Positions 7,187 through 16,095 of a stretch of 64,000 nucleotides of DNA are shown one piece after another; positions within the stretch are counted from its first letter, which is position 1, and the number at the start of each line of letters is the position of its first letter. The notes below the pieces were generated by a model. The model did not search any database, had not been told where the DNA came from, and was given only the letters and a program-made list of their open reading frames with translations. Made by a program: the position numbers and the translations under genes. Source of the DNA: Roseburia sp. (GTDB taxonomy: Bacteria > Bacillota > Clostridia > Lachnospirales > Lachnospiraceae); NCBI GenBank assembly GCA_017937095.1, contig JAGBEG010000010.1:720836-784835 (forward strand), read 5' to 3'.

Positions 7187-9823
7187 CTACTGATTGGCAA
7201 TAGCAGCCTGTGCAGCGGCAAGTCTTGCGATCGGCACACGGAACGGTGAGCAGGATACATAATCCAGACCAATCTTGTGGCAGAACTCTACGGAAGAAGG
7301 ATCTCCGCCGTGCTCTCCACAGATGCCGACATGAAGGTTCGGATTTACCGGCTTACCAAGCTTGATTGCTGTCTCCATCAGCTTACCAACACCTGTCTGG
7401 TCAAGCTTTGCAAACGGATCGTTCTCGAAAATCTTGGTGTCGTAGTAAGCATTTAAGAACTTACCGGCATCGTCACGGGAGAAACCGAATGTCATCTGTG
7501 TTAAATCGTTGGTACCGAAGCAGAAGAAATCAGCCTCTGTTGCGATCTCGTCAGCAGTAAGAGCTGCTCTCGGGATCTCAATCATCGTACCTACTTCGTA
7601 CTCAAGCTTTACGCCTGCTGCTGCGATCTCTGCGTCTGCAGTCTCTACAACAACCTTCTTAACAAACTTAAGCTCTTTGACCTCGCATACAAGCGGAATC
7701 ATAATCTCCGGCTTAACCGTCCAGTCAGAATGCTTCTTCTGAACGTTGATTGCTGCGCGGATAACAGCCTTAGTCTGCATCTTTGCAATCTCCGGATATG
7801 TAACGGCAAGACGGCATCCTCTGTGACCCATCATCGGGTTGAACTCATGCAGGGAAGCGATGATCGTCTTGATCTCCTCTACGCTCTTGCCCTGTGCCTT
7901 TGCCAGCTTCTCAATATCAGCTTCCTCAGTCGGAACGAACTCATGAAGAGGCGGGTCTAAGAAACGGATGGTAACCGGGTTACCCTCTAATGCTTCATAT
8001 AATGCCTCGAAGTCTCCCTGCTGATACGGTAAAATCTTCTCTAATGCTGCTTCTCTCTCCTCTACGGTGTCAGAGCAGATCATTTCACGGAATGCAGCGA
8101 TTCTGTCCTCTTCAAAGAACATATGCTCAGTACGGCAAAGACCGATACCTTCTGCGCCAAGCTCACGAGCCTTCTTCGCGTCTGCAGGAGTATCTGCATT
8201 CGTACGAACCTTTAAGGTTCTGTATTTGTCAGCCCATGCCATAACACGTCCGAACTCACCGGCGATAGAAGCATCCACGGTCGGGATAAGACCTGCATAG
8301 ATGTTACCTGTTGTACCATCGATTGAAATCTCAGATCCCTCTGTAAATGTCTGTCCTGCCAATGTGAACTTCTTGTTCTCCTCGTCCATAGCGATATCGC
8401 CGCATCCGGATACACAGCAGGTACCCATACCACGTGCTACTACGGCTGCGTGGGATGTCATACCACCGCGAACGGTTAAGATACCCTGTGCAGCTTTCAT
8501 ACCTGTAATATCTTCCGGGGATGTCTCAAGACGAACAAGAACTACCTTCTCGCCTCTTGCAGCCCATGCCTCAGCGTCGTCTGCTGTGAATACAACCTTA
8601 CCGCAGGCAGCTCCCGGAGATGCTCCAAGCCCCTTTCCAAGCGGAGTTGCAGCCTTTAATGCAGCAGCGTCGAACTGCGGATGAAGTAATGTATCAAGGT
8701 TACGCGGATCGATCATAGCAACCGCTTCCGCCTCTGTCTTATGTCCCTCGTCAACAAGGTCGCAGGCAATCTTAAGAGCAGCCTGTGCTGTTCTCTTACC
8801 GTTACGGCACTGTAACATGTAAAGCTTCTTATTCTCTACAGTGAACTCCATATCCTGCATGTCATGGTAGTGGTTCTCAAGAATCTCGCATACCTTAACG
8901 AACTCTGCATATGCCTCCGGGAACTCCTGCTCCATCTGTGCGATCGGCATCGGCGTACGAACACCGGCAACTACGTCCTCGCCCTGCGCGTTCTTAAGGA
9001 ACTCACCCATCAGCTTCTTCTCTCCGGTTGCAGGATCACGGGTAAATGCAACACCGGTACCGGACTCCTCATTTAAGTTACCGAATACCATAGGCATTAC
9101 GTTGACAGCAGTACCCCAGGAATACGGGATATCATTGTCACGACGATATACATTTGCACGAGGGTTGTCCCAGGAACGGAATACCGCCTCGATTGCAAGC
9201 TTTAACTGCTCTACCGGATCAGACGGGAAGTCGCTTCCAAGCTGCTTCTTGTACTCTGCCTTGAACTGCTCAGCTAACTCCTTAAGGTCGGCTGCCGTAA
9301 GGTCTACATCGTACTGAACGCCCTTCTTCTCCTTCATCTGGTCGATGAGCTGCTCGAAATATTTCTTACCGACTTCCATAACGACGTCAGAGAACATCTG
9401 AATGAATCTTCTGTAAGAATCATATACGAATCTCTCAAATTTCGGGTCCGGGTTGCCAGCGATCATCGCTGCTACTACCTCGTCATTAAGACCCAGATTT
9501 AAGATGGTGTCCATCATACCCGGCATAGACGCTCTCGCACCGGAACGCACAGATACAAGAAGCGGATTCTTGAGATCGCCGAACTTCTTGCCGTTAATCT
9601 CCTCCATCTTCTTAACGCCTTCCATTGCCTGTGCCATAATCTCATCGTTGATCTTACGGCCATCCTCATAATACTGCGTACAAGCCTCTGTGGTGATGGT
9701 AAAGCCCTGCGGTACAGGAAGACCAATGCTTGACATCTCAGCAAGGTTCGCACCCTTACCGCCGAGAAGATTACGCATGGTCATGTCACCTTCACTGAAC
9801 ATATACACCCATTTGTTCGCCAT
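7187..9823 (-). CDS. ppdK: Pyruvate, phosphate dikinase
   Basis: 878 residues, the normal bacterial length. It interconverts pyruvate + ATP + phosphate and PEP + AMP + pyrophosphate in the cytosol; in clostridia it works in glycolysis and gluconeogenesis. The N-terminal ATP-grasp domain begins MANKWVYMFSEGD with GGKGANLAEM. The swivelling phosphohistidine domain has GGMTSHAAVVARGMG with the catalytic His near residue 457. The C-terminal TIM-barrel PEP/pyruvate site shows MGHRGCRL, FGTNDLTQMTFGFSRDD and CGEHGGDP with its catalytic Cys. It has its own promoter and terminator, so it is probably monocistronic. The last codons (AQAAIANQ) recur twice at 692-780, which marks this 3' end as a probable integration site. 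Confidence 0.98.
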   Translation of the reverse strand: MANKWVYMFSEGDMTMRNLLGGKGANLAEMSSIGLPVPQGFTITTEACTQYYEDGRKINDEIMAQAMEGVKKMEEINGKKFGDLKNPLLVSVRSGARASMPGMMDTILNLGLNDEVVAAMIAGNPDPKFERFVYDSYRRFIQMFSDVVMEVGKKYFEQLIDQMKEKKGVQYDVDLTAADLKELAEQFKAEYKKQLGSDFPSDPVEQLKLAIEAVFRSWDNPRANVYRRDNDIPYSWGTAVNVMPMVFGNLNEESGTGVAFTRDPATGEKKLMGEFLKNAQGEDVVAGVRTPMPIAQMEQEFPEAYAEFVKVCEILENHYHDMQDMEFTVENKKLYMLQCRNGKRTAQAALKIACDLVDEGHKTEAEAVAMIDPRNLDTLLHPQFDAAALKAATPLGKGLGASPGAACGKVVFTADDAEAWAARGEKVVLVRLETSPEDITGMKAAQGILTVRGGMTSHAAVVARGMGTCCVSGCGDIAMDEENKKFTLAGQTFTEGSEISIDGTTGNIYAGLIPTVDASIAGEFGRVMAWADKYRTLKVRTNADTPADAKKARELGAEGIGLCRTEHMFFEEDRIAAFREMICSDTVEEREAALEKILPYQQGDFEALYEALEGNPVTIRFLDPPLHEFVPTEEADIEKLAKAQGKSVEEIKTIIASLHEFNPMMGHRGCRLAVTYPEIAKMQTKAVIRAAINVQKKHSDWTVKPEIMIPLVCEVKELKFVKKVVVETADAEIAAAGVKLEYEVGTMIEIPRAALTADEIATEADFFCFGTNDLTQMTFGFSRDDAGKFLNAYYDTKIFENDPFAKLDQTGVGKLMETAIKLGKPVNPNLHVGICGEHGGDPSSVEFCHKIGLDYVSCSPFRVPIARLAAAQAAIANQ
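7193..7215 (-). repeat. ppdK 3' end, att-like partner of 758-780
   Basis: 23 bp inside the last codons of ppdK, 21 of 23 identical to 758-780 in the same orientation; the two copies flank the 6.4-kb accessory segment. Confidence 0.45.
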
Positions 9824-9928
9824 TTGATAATTCCTCCTAAACTTACTATGCTTTGCAATAAAAAAACCTACTACGGCTCTTCTATTGACTGCTGCGAATT
9901 ATGTGCATCTCCCAAAACGCACACATTT

Positions 9929-9956
9929 ATAATATCATACTTTTACCAAATAGCAA
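9929..9956 (-). promoter_or_regulatory. Probable ppdK promoter
   Basis: TTGCTA (9951-9956), 16-bp spacer, TATTAT (9929-9934) on the minus strand, leaving a leader of about 100 bases before the ppdK start. Confidence 0.55.
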
Positions 9957-10013
9957 CAATTATTTTCGTTATTATTTGCCATTTTTTGTCATAATTTCAC
10001 AATTCAAAACATT

Positions 10014-10030
10014 GTTTCATGATGTGAAAC
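10014..10030. promoter_or_regulatory. Palindrome GTTTCA-5-TGAAAC, possible operator
   Basis: A perfect 6-bp inverted repeat with a 5-base spacer, 26 bp upstream of the -35 of the gene at 10140. A binding site is possible; no regulator is identified. Confidence 0.35.
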
Positions 10031-10055
10031 GATACTTTTCCAGCAATTACGGACT

Positions 10056-10083
10056 TTGAAAATACTGCAAAATATGTTATATT
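10056..10083 (+). promoter_or_regulatory. Promoter of the gene at 10140
   Basis: TTGAAA (10056-10061), 16-bp spacer, TATATT (10078-10083), followed by AAAGGA just upstream of the start codon. Confidence 0.6.
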
Positions 10084-10139
10084 AAAAAAGATAGACCGGT
10101 GGCACCAAAATCAATCACCGGACACGAAAGGATATCACA

Positions 10140-11396
10140 ATGGAAAAAATCAAAAAAATATGGGACAGGCTATCCTATGAAGCGATCATCTTTGTTGCGC
10201 TGATGCTTTCGCTTCTGATGACCCGCGCCACAGAATTGCAGGGCTGGTCATCCGCATGGTCTGCGATGGACTACTCGATGGGAAGCGGTTCGAGACTTCT
10301 GATCGGAAGTATCTACCGTCTTTTTTACGGAGATTTTCTTGATTATACGGTAGCGTACAAATACACCATGGCAGGGATTGCGCTCACGATCGCCGTACTC
10401 TCTATCGTACTCGGACGGATGATCCGCATGTCGATTGCCGCAAGACCGGATTTAAAGCACGCGGTTTTCGGAACTGTGGCAGCTTACGTCGCAGCGCCCT
10501 TCTCCATCGCCTATGTATGGAACTGGCAGAACCTCGGCAGATTCGACGGCTATATGCTTCTGGTCGGACTGCTCGCACTCCTTGCAGGACTTTTGATCCG
10601 CAATGTATATGTGAAGTTCCTTGTCATCACCGTACTCGGCGTCATCGGACTTGCGATTCATCAGGGCTTCGCTTTCCTGTATTATCCGATGGTGCTCATC
10701 GTGCTGTGCCACGATACCTTTGAAGGAAACCGCGTCCACGTAAAGACATTGATTGCGGCATTTATTTCGGGAATCATCGAAGTCGGCGTCGCCGTTTATT
10801 TCCAGTTCTTCTCGAGCATCAATTTCGACAGCGCAGCGGATATGGCGGCTGCCATTACCGCACACACCAATGTTCCTGTTGCAGAGTGGGCGCTTGAGAT
10901 CGAATATTTCGGCGGCTTAAGCTATCAGCTTGAGAACATCACGCCTGCATTTTTCCGTGATGAAGCGCCTTGGACGCACGGTCTTGTCATCGTATTATTG
11001 TTAGCGCCGATTCTTCTTCTGTATCTTCTGGTATGGAAGGATGTCTTTGTACATCAGCGTTCCAACCATGTAAAGGTACTGCAGTCTCCGTACCTGTATG
11101 TGGCGTTATCGCAGCTTTTGTTTTTACCGATGTTCTTAATCCACACGGACTGGGGCAGACATTTCGCACCGCTCTTTGCGATGCCGACCTTTATCTTCCT
11201 TTATTTCCTCGCGAAAAAGGACGAATCCATGCTTTACGCATATGAGAAAATGAAGGGTCGTATCAAGGCGCATCCATGGTATTTTATCTTAACGCTTGTC
11301 TGGATCGCAACCTTTGAGAGCTTCGGCGCGCGCAATCCGTTTCAGGATGAAGCACAGATGCTCTACAATTTCATTAAATACGGTTTCTTCCAGTAA
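10140..11396 (+). CDS. Polytopic membrane protein of unknown function
   Basis: 418 residues with about nine or ten hydrophobic segments, starting at about residues 14-24, then 70-90, 105-125, 140-175, 180-200 and further on to 390. A periplasm-like loop lies near 230-275. Short charged motifs such as RFDGYM and IHTDWGRHFAPLFAMP sit between helices. The build resembles polymerase- or glycosyltransferase-like envelope proteins (the EpsG or GT-C types), but no diagnostic motif is clear and I do not assign a family. It is alone on its strand, with its own promoter and a strong terminator, so it is a single-gene unit. The start has AAAGGA eight bases upstream. Confidence 0.7.
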   Translation: MEKIKKIWDRLSYEAIIFVALMLSLLMTRATELQGWSSAWSAMDYSMGSGSRLLIGSIYRLFYGDFLDYTVAYKYTMAGIALTIAVLSIVLGRMIRMSIAARPDLKHAVFGTVAAYVAAPFSIAYVWNWQNLGRFDGYMLLVGLLALLAGLLIRNVYVKFLVITVLGVIGLAIHQGFAFLYYPMVLIVLCHDTFEGNRVHVKTLIAAFISGIIEVGVAVYFQFFSSINFDSAADMAAAITAHTNVPVAEWALEIEYFGGLSYQLENITPAFFRDEAPWTHGLVIVLLLAPILLLYLLVWKDVFVHQRSNHVKVLQSPYLYVALSQLLFLPMFLIHTDWGRHFAPLFAMPTFIFLYFLAKKDESMLYAYEKMKGRIKAHPWYFILTLVWIATFESFGARNPFQDEAQMLYNFIKYGFFQ

Positions 11397-11412
11397 GAAC
11401 CCCCATAAAACC

Positions 11413-11459
11413 AAAGCGGGGCTGTTCACTGACTTTCCAGTGAGCAGCCCCGCTTTTTC
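11413..11459 (+). terminator. Strong terminator, probably shared by convergent genes
   Basis: A 19-bp GC-rich stem (AAAGCGGGGCTGTTCACTG with CAGTGAGCAGCCCCGCTTT, near-perfect) with a 6-base loop and TTTTT on the + strand; on the minus strand it is followed by GGTTTT and probably also ends the sugar transporter operon. Confidence 0.9.
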
Positions 11460-11507
11460 GGTGATTGCAGATTCCTGCAATTCAAAAAGGGAGTCATTTA
11501 TAAATCA

Positions 11508-12317
11508 TCAGCCCTTTACAGCGCCGACAATTCCATTTGCAAAGCTCTTCTGCAATACCAGGAACAAGATTCCCGTAGGCAGGGAGCAGATCAAAACGCC
11601 GAGCATCAGCACGCCGTAATCAATGCTGTAGCCGGATGCAAGATTCGCCACTAACATCGGCATCGTCTGGGACGTCTCCGACATCATAATTACCTTCGGC
11701 CACAGATAGTTGTTCCATGCGTTCATGAACGTCACCGTAAGCGCAGCCGCATAGGTGGAACGCATCGTCGGCATGAAGATCCGAAGGAAAATCTGCAGCT
11801 CGCCCAGACCGTCGATCCGCGCTGCCTCGATAATCTCCGTCGGGAACGACCGGGCGCTCTGGCGGAACAGCATAATGAGGAAAGGCGTCGATATCGTAGG
11901 CAGGATGTAGGCAATCCATGTACTCTGTAAATGCATTCCCGTGAACAGCTTGAACAGCGGAATCAATGTTGCTGCAAAGGGAACCATCATTGCAAGCAGC
12001 AGAATCGACATCAGGGTGTCTTTTGCCTTATCGTGATAAATCTCAAAGCCATATCCCGCGATGGAACATACCAGCAGGGACAGGAGGCTTAAAATACTTG
12101 AGAAAAGCAGGGAATTACCAAAGGCTCTTCCCACATTCTGCCGTTCCAGAAGACTTTGCAGATTCTGCATCAGGTTCATTCCGATCGTCAGCTTTCCCGC
12201 CAATACATCCGTGCTGTTATTAGTCGCCGCCGCAATCATCCAGTACAGAGGGAACACGGAAATAAGTGAAACAATCGTCAAAAAGAAATAGATTCCAAAG
12301 CTTCTTAATTTTCTCAT
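11508..12317 (-). CDS. CUT1 sugar ABC transporter permease (MalG/AraQ-like)
   Basis: 269 residues, six transmembrane segments, the usual length of the smaller CUT1 permease. The EAA loop that contacts the ATPase is clear near residue 163: EAARIDGLGELQIF with downstream P. It forms the membrane channel with the gene at 12314-13198 and takes its cargo from the binding protein at 13275. The start overlaps the upstream permease stop by four bases (ATGA), so the two are translationally coupled. No ATPase gene is in the cluster; such clostridial transporters commonly share a MsmK/MsiK-type ATPase encoded elsewhere. The sugar is unknown. Confidence 0.92.
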   Translation of the reverse strand: MRKLRSFGIYFFLTIVSLISVFPLYWMIAAATNNSTDVLAGKLTIGMNLMQNLQSLLERQNVGRAFGNSLLFSSILSLLSLLVCSIAGYGFEIYHDKAKDTLMSILLLAMMVPFAATLIPLFKLFTGMHLQSTWIAYILPTISTPFLIMLFRQSARSFPTEIIEAARIDGLGELQIFLRIFMPTMRSTYAAALTVTFMNAWNNYLWPKVIMMSETSQTMPMLVANLASGYSIDYGVLMLGVLICSLPTGILFLVLQKSFANGIVGAVKG

Positions 12318-13198
12318 CTCTTATCCCCCACTTTCATCTGAATGAATGACAATATCGCAACGAGTATGAAGATGACATAGGACATTGCCGCCGCATAACC
12401 GAACTGCGAATTATATTCAAAGGACGTCTTAAAGATATAATGCGACATGGTGAGCGTCGAATTTGCCGGTCCTCCGTTTGTGAGGTTTACAGATTCATCA
12501 AATAACTGTAATGTACCGTTAATAGACATGATCGTTGTCAGCAGAATCGTCGGGCGCAGCAGAGGCACCGTAATGCTGAAAAACGTCTTAATCGGTCCTG
12601 CTCCGTCAATGCGGGCAGCCTCATAGAGGGAGTCATCTATATTCTGAAGTCCTGCAAGATAAAATACCATATTGTATCCGGTCCATCTCCAGATCAGCGC
12701 TATGATAATAATGATCTTTGCAGTACCTGTTTGTCCGAGCCAGTTGATTCTTGAGTCAATCAGTCCAAGATTCAATAAAACCGTGTTTACATAGCCGTCA
12801 TAGGAAAATAACGTCTTAAAAATAATGGAATATGATACCAATGCCGTACAGCAGGGCAAAAAGATCGCCGTCCGAAACAGCCCTTTACATTTCAGATCTT
12901 TTTTATTTAACAAAGACGCAAGGATCAGCGCCAGTACCAGCATGACCGGAACCTGAATAATCAGGTAGAAAAAATTGTTTTTGATGGAAGTGGTAAATAC
13001 CGTATCTTCCAAAAGTCTTTTATAATTGCTCAGTCCGCCCCACTGCAGGTTGTTGCCGACTCCCGTCTGAAATGACAGAAGCAGCGCCTGCACCATCGGG
13101 TAAAAGCTCATTGCAAAAATCAGAATCGTTGCCGGAAGTAAAAAAAGCCAGCCTGTGAGATTTCTTCTCTGTACGCCTGTAAATTTGCTTTTCATCAT
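12314..13198 (-). CDS. CUT1 sugar ABC transporter permease (MalF/UgpA-like)
   Basis: About 294 residues from the ATG at 13198 (a second ATG follows at 13195), both served by GAAGGAGAG; the longer open frame to 13240 would start inside an intercistronic hairpin and is not used. Six transmembrane helices are seen, and the EAA loop reads YEAARIDGAGPIKTFF, then P. It pairs with the following permease. Upstream, a hairpin separates it from the binding-protein gene, the usual arrangement for producing more binding protein than permease. Confidence 0.92.
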   Translation of the reverse strand: MMKSKFTGVQRRNLTGWLFLLPATILIFAMSFYPMVQALLLSFQTGVGNNLQWGGLSNYKRLLEDTVFTTSIKNNFFYLIIQVPVMLVLALILASLLNKKDLKCKGLFRTAIFLPCCTALVSYSIIFKTLFSYDGYVNTVLLNLGLIDSRINWLGQTGTAKIIIIIALIWRWTGYNMVFYLAGLQNIDDSLYEAARIDGAGPIKTFFSITVPLLRPTILLTTIMSINGTLQLFDESVNLTNGGPANSTLTMSHYIFKTSFEYNSQFGYAAAMSYVIFILVAILSFIQMKVGDKR

Positions 13199-13223
13199 CT
13201 TCTCTCCTTCTGCTCTTTTGAAT

Positions 13224-13255
13224 CCGGGGGATTCACCCAAAGGCGAATCCCCCGG
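13224..13255 (-). terminator. Intercistronic hairpin between binding protein and permeases
   Basis: Perfect 11-bp stem CCGGGGGATTC / GAATCCCCCGG with a 10-base loop and no T-tract, between the binding protein stop and the permease ribosome-binding site. Known analogues (for example the malE-malF hairpin) protect upstream mRNA; that role is inferred. Confidence 0.6.
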
Positions 13256-13274
13256 TCATCACATTTTCGTCTGC

Positions 13275-14639
13275 TTACTGTCCGACGGTAAACTCGACCG
13301 TAGACTGTGCCTCTTCAATCGCAGCATCCAGATCCGCAGCCCCGGACAATACATTGGATAATGCAACGCCTAACGCATTCTTCTCCTCTGTCCAGTAGAT
13401 ACCCTTGTTGATGGTAGGGATATTGCTGCCGTAGGATACGATTTTTGCGTAGATCGCCTCGCCGCCAAAGTAGTCGGACGCCTCATTGTATGCCTCGGAA
13501 TCCGCTGCCGGAAGATACGTTCCGATTGCTCCTAAGCCCACCAGTATGTTGTCATAAAACTCTGTGCTGCCTGCCCAGGTCGTGTTGAAGAAATCTACTG
13601 CAAGGTCATAATTGCTGCAGGTGGAGGAGATTGCCCATGTAGAGCCGCCCTGTGCGGAATAATTGGTCGCGCCCGCATAGTCGTTTAACTTCGGCATATT
13701 GGTGACCGCCCAGTTTCCAGCCTGCTCTCCCTGATCGGTAGACATGATGGTGGAGCAGATCCAGGAACCGTTGATCGTTCCGACTACCGTACCGTTGTTG
13801 ATAGAGCCCTGATATCCCGACCAGTCGGTCTGCTCCTGAAGGAGTCCTTTTTCTACCAGCTCCATATAAACATTCATTGCCTCTTTCAAACCGTCATTTC
13901 CGACAAGACTGATCTTGCCTTCCTCGTCAAATACGGAGATTCCTGCAGACTGTAAAATCATATTCAATAAGTCCGGCTCACCCTGTACGTTCGTCAGCAT
14001 CGGCATACCTGTCTTCTCCTTGACATCCTCACCGATGGTGATGAACTCATCCCATGTAATGTCCGTCATATCCTCGATGGTATAGCCTGCCTGCTCTAAG
14101 TAATCGGTGCGGTAGCAGGCAATGACTGTGTTGCTGTCGTATGGAATCCCATAGTTCTTTCCGTCCGCCACGGAATTTGCGACCTTCGACGGTGCGAAAT
14201 CACCGAAGTTGATTCCGGAATCGGTCAGATCTGCAAATACTTCCGGATAGTTCTGTAAATATTTTGCAAATACCTGATCATCCATCAGAAAGATATCCGG
14301 CAGCGCGTCCAGCTCGCCGCTCATTGCATAGGTCTGTACCAATGTCTGAATATCTGCGGAAAGCGTCTCCTGCACGTCAATGGTTACATCCGGGTGATCC
14401 TGCTGATAAATACGTGCCGCTTCCTTCATTGCATCCATGTTAAATGCGTCCCAGCACCAGACAGTTAAGGTCTGTCCGTCCGCGCTGCCTGCATCGCCTG
14501 CCGCATCCGCGCTCTCTGTGCTGCCGGCAGTTTCTCCCGCCGGTTCTGTGGCTGTCGTGCCGTTTGCATCACCTCCGCAGGCAGTAACGGAAACGGCCAT
14601 TGCTGCTGCAAGTAATACGGAAATCAGTTTTTTCTTCAT
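13275..14639 (-). CDS. Sugar ABC transporter substrate-binding lipoprotein (CUT1)
   Basis: 454 residues from the ATG at 14639 (GGGAGG site upstream; the frame is open further but without a signal). The N-terminus MKKKLISVLLAAAMAVSVTA is a lipoprotein signal peptide with the lipidated Cys next (TACGG). A low-complexity A/G/T/S/E linker follows (residues about 25-52), then the family 1 extracellular solute-binding fold (LTVWCWDAFNMDAMKEAA). It delivers sugar to the two permeases downstream. A -10-like TACAAT lies at 14677-14682 without a good -35, which fits activator control by the neighbouring YesN-type regulator; this is an inference. Confidence 0.93.
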   Translation of the reverse strand: MKKKLISVLLAAAMAVSVTACGGDANGTTATEPAGETAGSTESADAAGDAGSADGQTLTVWCWDAFNMDAMKEAARIYQQDHPDVTIDVQETLSADIQTLVQTYAMSGELDALPDIFLMDDQVFAKYLQNYPEVFADLTDSGINFGDFAPSKVANSVADGKNYGIPYDSNTVIACYRTDYLEQAGYTIEDMTDITWDEFITIGEDVKEKTGMPMLTNVQGEPDLLNMILQSAGISVFDEEGKISLVGNDGLKEAMNVYMELVEKGLLQEQTDWSGYQGSINNGTVVGTINGSWICSTIMSTDQGEQAGNWAVTNMPKLNDYAGATNYSAQGGSTWAISSTCSNYDLAVDFFNTTWAGSTEFYDNILVGLGAIGTYLPAADSEAYNEASDYFGGEAIYAKIVSYGSNIPTINKGIYWTEEKNALGVALSNVLSGAADLDAAIEEAQSTVEFTVGQ

Positions 14640-14787
14640 GTTTTTATCCTCCCAATGTTCTTTTCTTGATGTACTTATTGTAGCAGTGACACCCTGCATT
14701 TCTTTAGAACTTTGTTTGCCCGAATTTTCAATATTTTAGGGAGCGTCTCCCTGCATTTGAAAAATCTTTGGAAATTTGTATTTTTTG

Positions 14788-14826
14788 CAAAAAAAGAAGC
14801 GGTGACTATTCCCTGGCCACCGCTTC
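14788..14826 (-). terminator. Terminator overlapping the 3' end of the second binding-protein gene
   Basis: 9-bp stem GAAGCGGTG / CACCGCTTC with the stop codon of the gene (14806-14808) in the loop, then T7 on the minus strand. It separates the regulatory operon from the transporter operon. Confidence 0.8.
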
Positions 14827-16095
14827 CGCTTTTACCTGAACTCTTTTTAAGCACTCCTCCATTCTTCCATCCACCAGCACGTTTTGAAACTCTGATTCCA
14901 GAATATCCTCAATCTCATAGGTCTTGCTCCCATAGTTCACAACCGGAATCTCATCCGCCATATCCGTCAGGATTTTTGTCGCCTGCTGCCCGCCGAAGAA
15001 CGCCTCCTCTGCCTCATAATTGGACAGAATCTTCGGATTCTTCAGGGAGGGAACGATTCCGATTTCCGAAATCAGAGCGTCTGTAAACTCTGTATTTTCC
15101 GAGAACATGGTAATCATAAATTCCGTCGCCACTTCGGAATTTTTTGAATTTTTCAATACATACCATGCACTTCCGCCTACATTTGACGCTTCCACCGCAC
15201 TTTCATTTTCCTCTACCAGAGGGATCGGAGCGATCCGCCACAATCCCGCCTGATCCTCCGCCTCCATGATGCTTGAGATAATCCAGCCGCCGCTTAATAC
15301 CGAGGCGACCTCCCCCTGCTGAAACGCGGAAATGAACTCATTCCATCCGTTCACACTCATTCCGACATTGCTCTCAAGCAATTCCTGATAGATGGCAAGC
15401 GCCTGCCTTAGCGCCTCGTTGTCCTCAATATAAGCCGTCGTGCCGTCCTCCTTCACATACCAGCTTCCGGTGCTCTGCATGATGAGGCGCACCAGCGGCA
15501 GATCCGTCGGGTCCAAGGTCAGCATCGGAATCCCGGTTTTCTCATATACATCCTTCCCGATTTCGATATAACGATCCCACGTCAGATTCATCATGTCCTC
15601 CTCGGAGTACCCCGCCTGCTCTAAAATATCAATCCGGTAAAAAAGCGCCGCCGTCCCGCAGTCAAAGGGGATGCCGTAGCCGCGCCCGTCCTTCGAGCAG
15701 AGCCGGGTTTTAAAGTCGACATACTTACTGTAATCCACCAGCTCTGTCAGTTCTACAAACTCCGACTCATAGGATTCCAAAACGTCCTGCACGTCATAGT
15801 CTTCTATCATGATGACATCGGGCAGGTTCTCGTATACCTTGGAGGATAAGATCATTTTCGTATCGGTCAGAATCTCTTCCCGTTCCTTCGTCTCGATGAT
15901 CACTTCCACATTTTCATTGATTTTCTTATATTCTTCCGCCGCCATGCGCGCGGCCTTTATATTAAACGTCTCATCCCATGCCCAGATAATGATCTGCTGC
16001 CTCTGCCCGCCGTCTGCCGTATCTTTTCCCGGTGCGCAGCCGCATAAGAGCATAACTATGACCAAAAAGATGGACAATGCCTGTTTTCTTCTCAT
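14806..16095 (-). CDS. Second solute-binding lipoprotein, cotranscribed with the YesM/YesN pair
   Basis: 429 residues with a lipoprotein signal (MRRKQALSIFLVIVMLLCGC, Cys near 20) and a family 1 solute-binding fold similar in layout to the binding protein at 13275 (IIIWAWDETFNIKAARMAAE against LTVWCWDAFNMDAMKEAA). Its start overlaps the histidine kinase stop by four bases, and a terminator follows at once, so it belongs to the signalling operon and not to the permeases. In such clusters a binding protein may present the sugar to the sensor kinase. That is a reasonable but unproven role; it could also be a second feeder for the same permeases. Confidence 0.88.
   Translation of the reverse strand: MRRKQALSIFLVIVMLLCGCAPGKDTADGGQRQQIIIWAWDETFNIKAARMAAEEYKKINENVEVIIETKEREEILTDTKMILSSKVYENLPDVIMIEDYDVQDVLESYESEFVELTELVDYSKYVDFKTRLCSKDGRGYGIPFDCGTAALFYRIDILEQAGYSEEDMMNLTWDRYIEIGKDVYEKTGIPMLTLDPTDLPLVRLIMQSTGSWYVKEDGTTAYIEDNEALRQALAIYQELLESNVGMSVNGWNEFISAFQQGEVASVLSGGWIISSIMEAEDQAGLWRIAPIPLVEENESAVEASNVGGSAWYVLKNSKNSEVATEFMITMFSENTEFTDALISEIGIVPSLKNPKILSNYEAEEAFFGGQQATKILTDMADEIPVVNYGSKTYEIEDILESEFQNVLVDGRMEECLKRVQVKAEAVARE

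Larger units (their letters stand above)
9824..10139. other. Divergent intergenic region between ppdK and the next gene
   Basis: Contains the ppdK promoter, a palindrome (10014-10030) and the promoter of the rightward membrane-protein gene; nothing coding is seen. Confidence 0.6.

Noticed and set aside
1-7190. Intact prophage or integrative element
   Set aside because: No integrase, replication, structural or conjugation gene is seen; only cargo and remnants remain.
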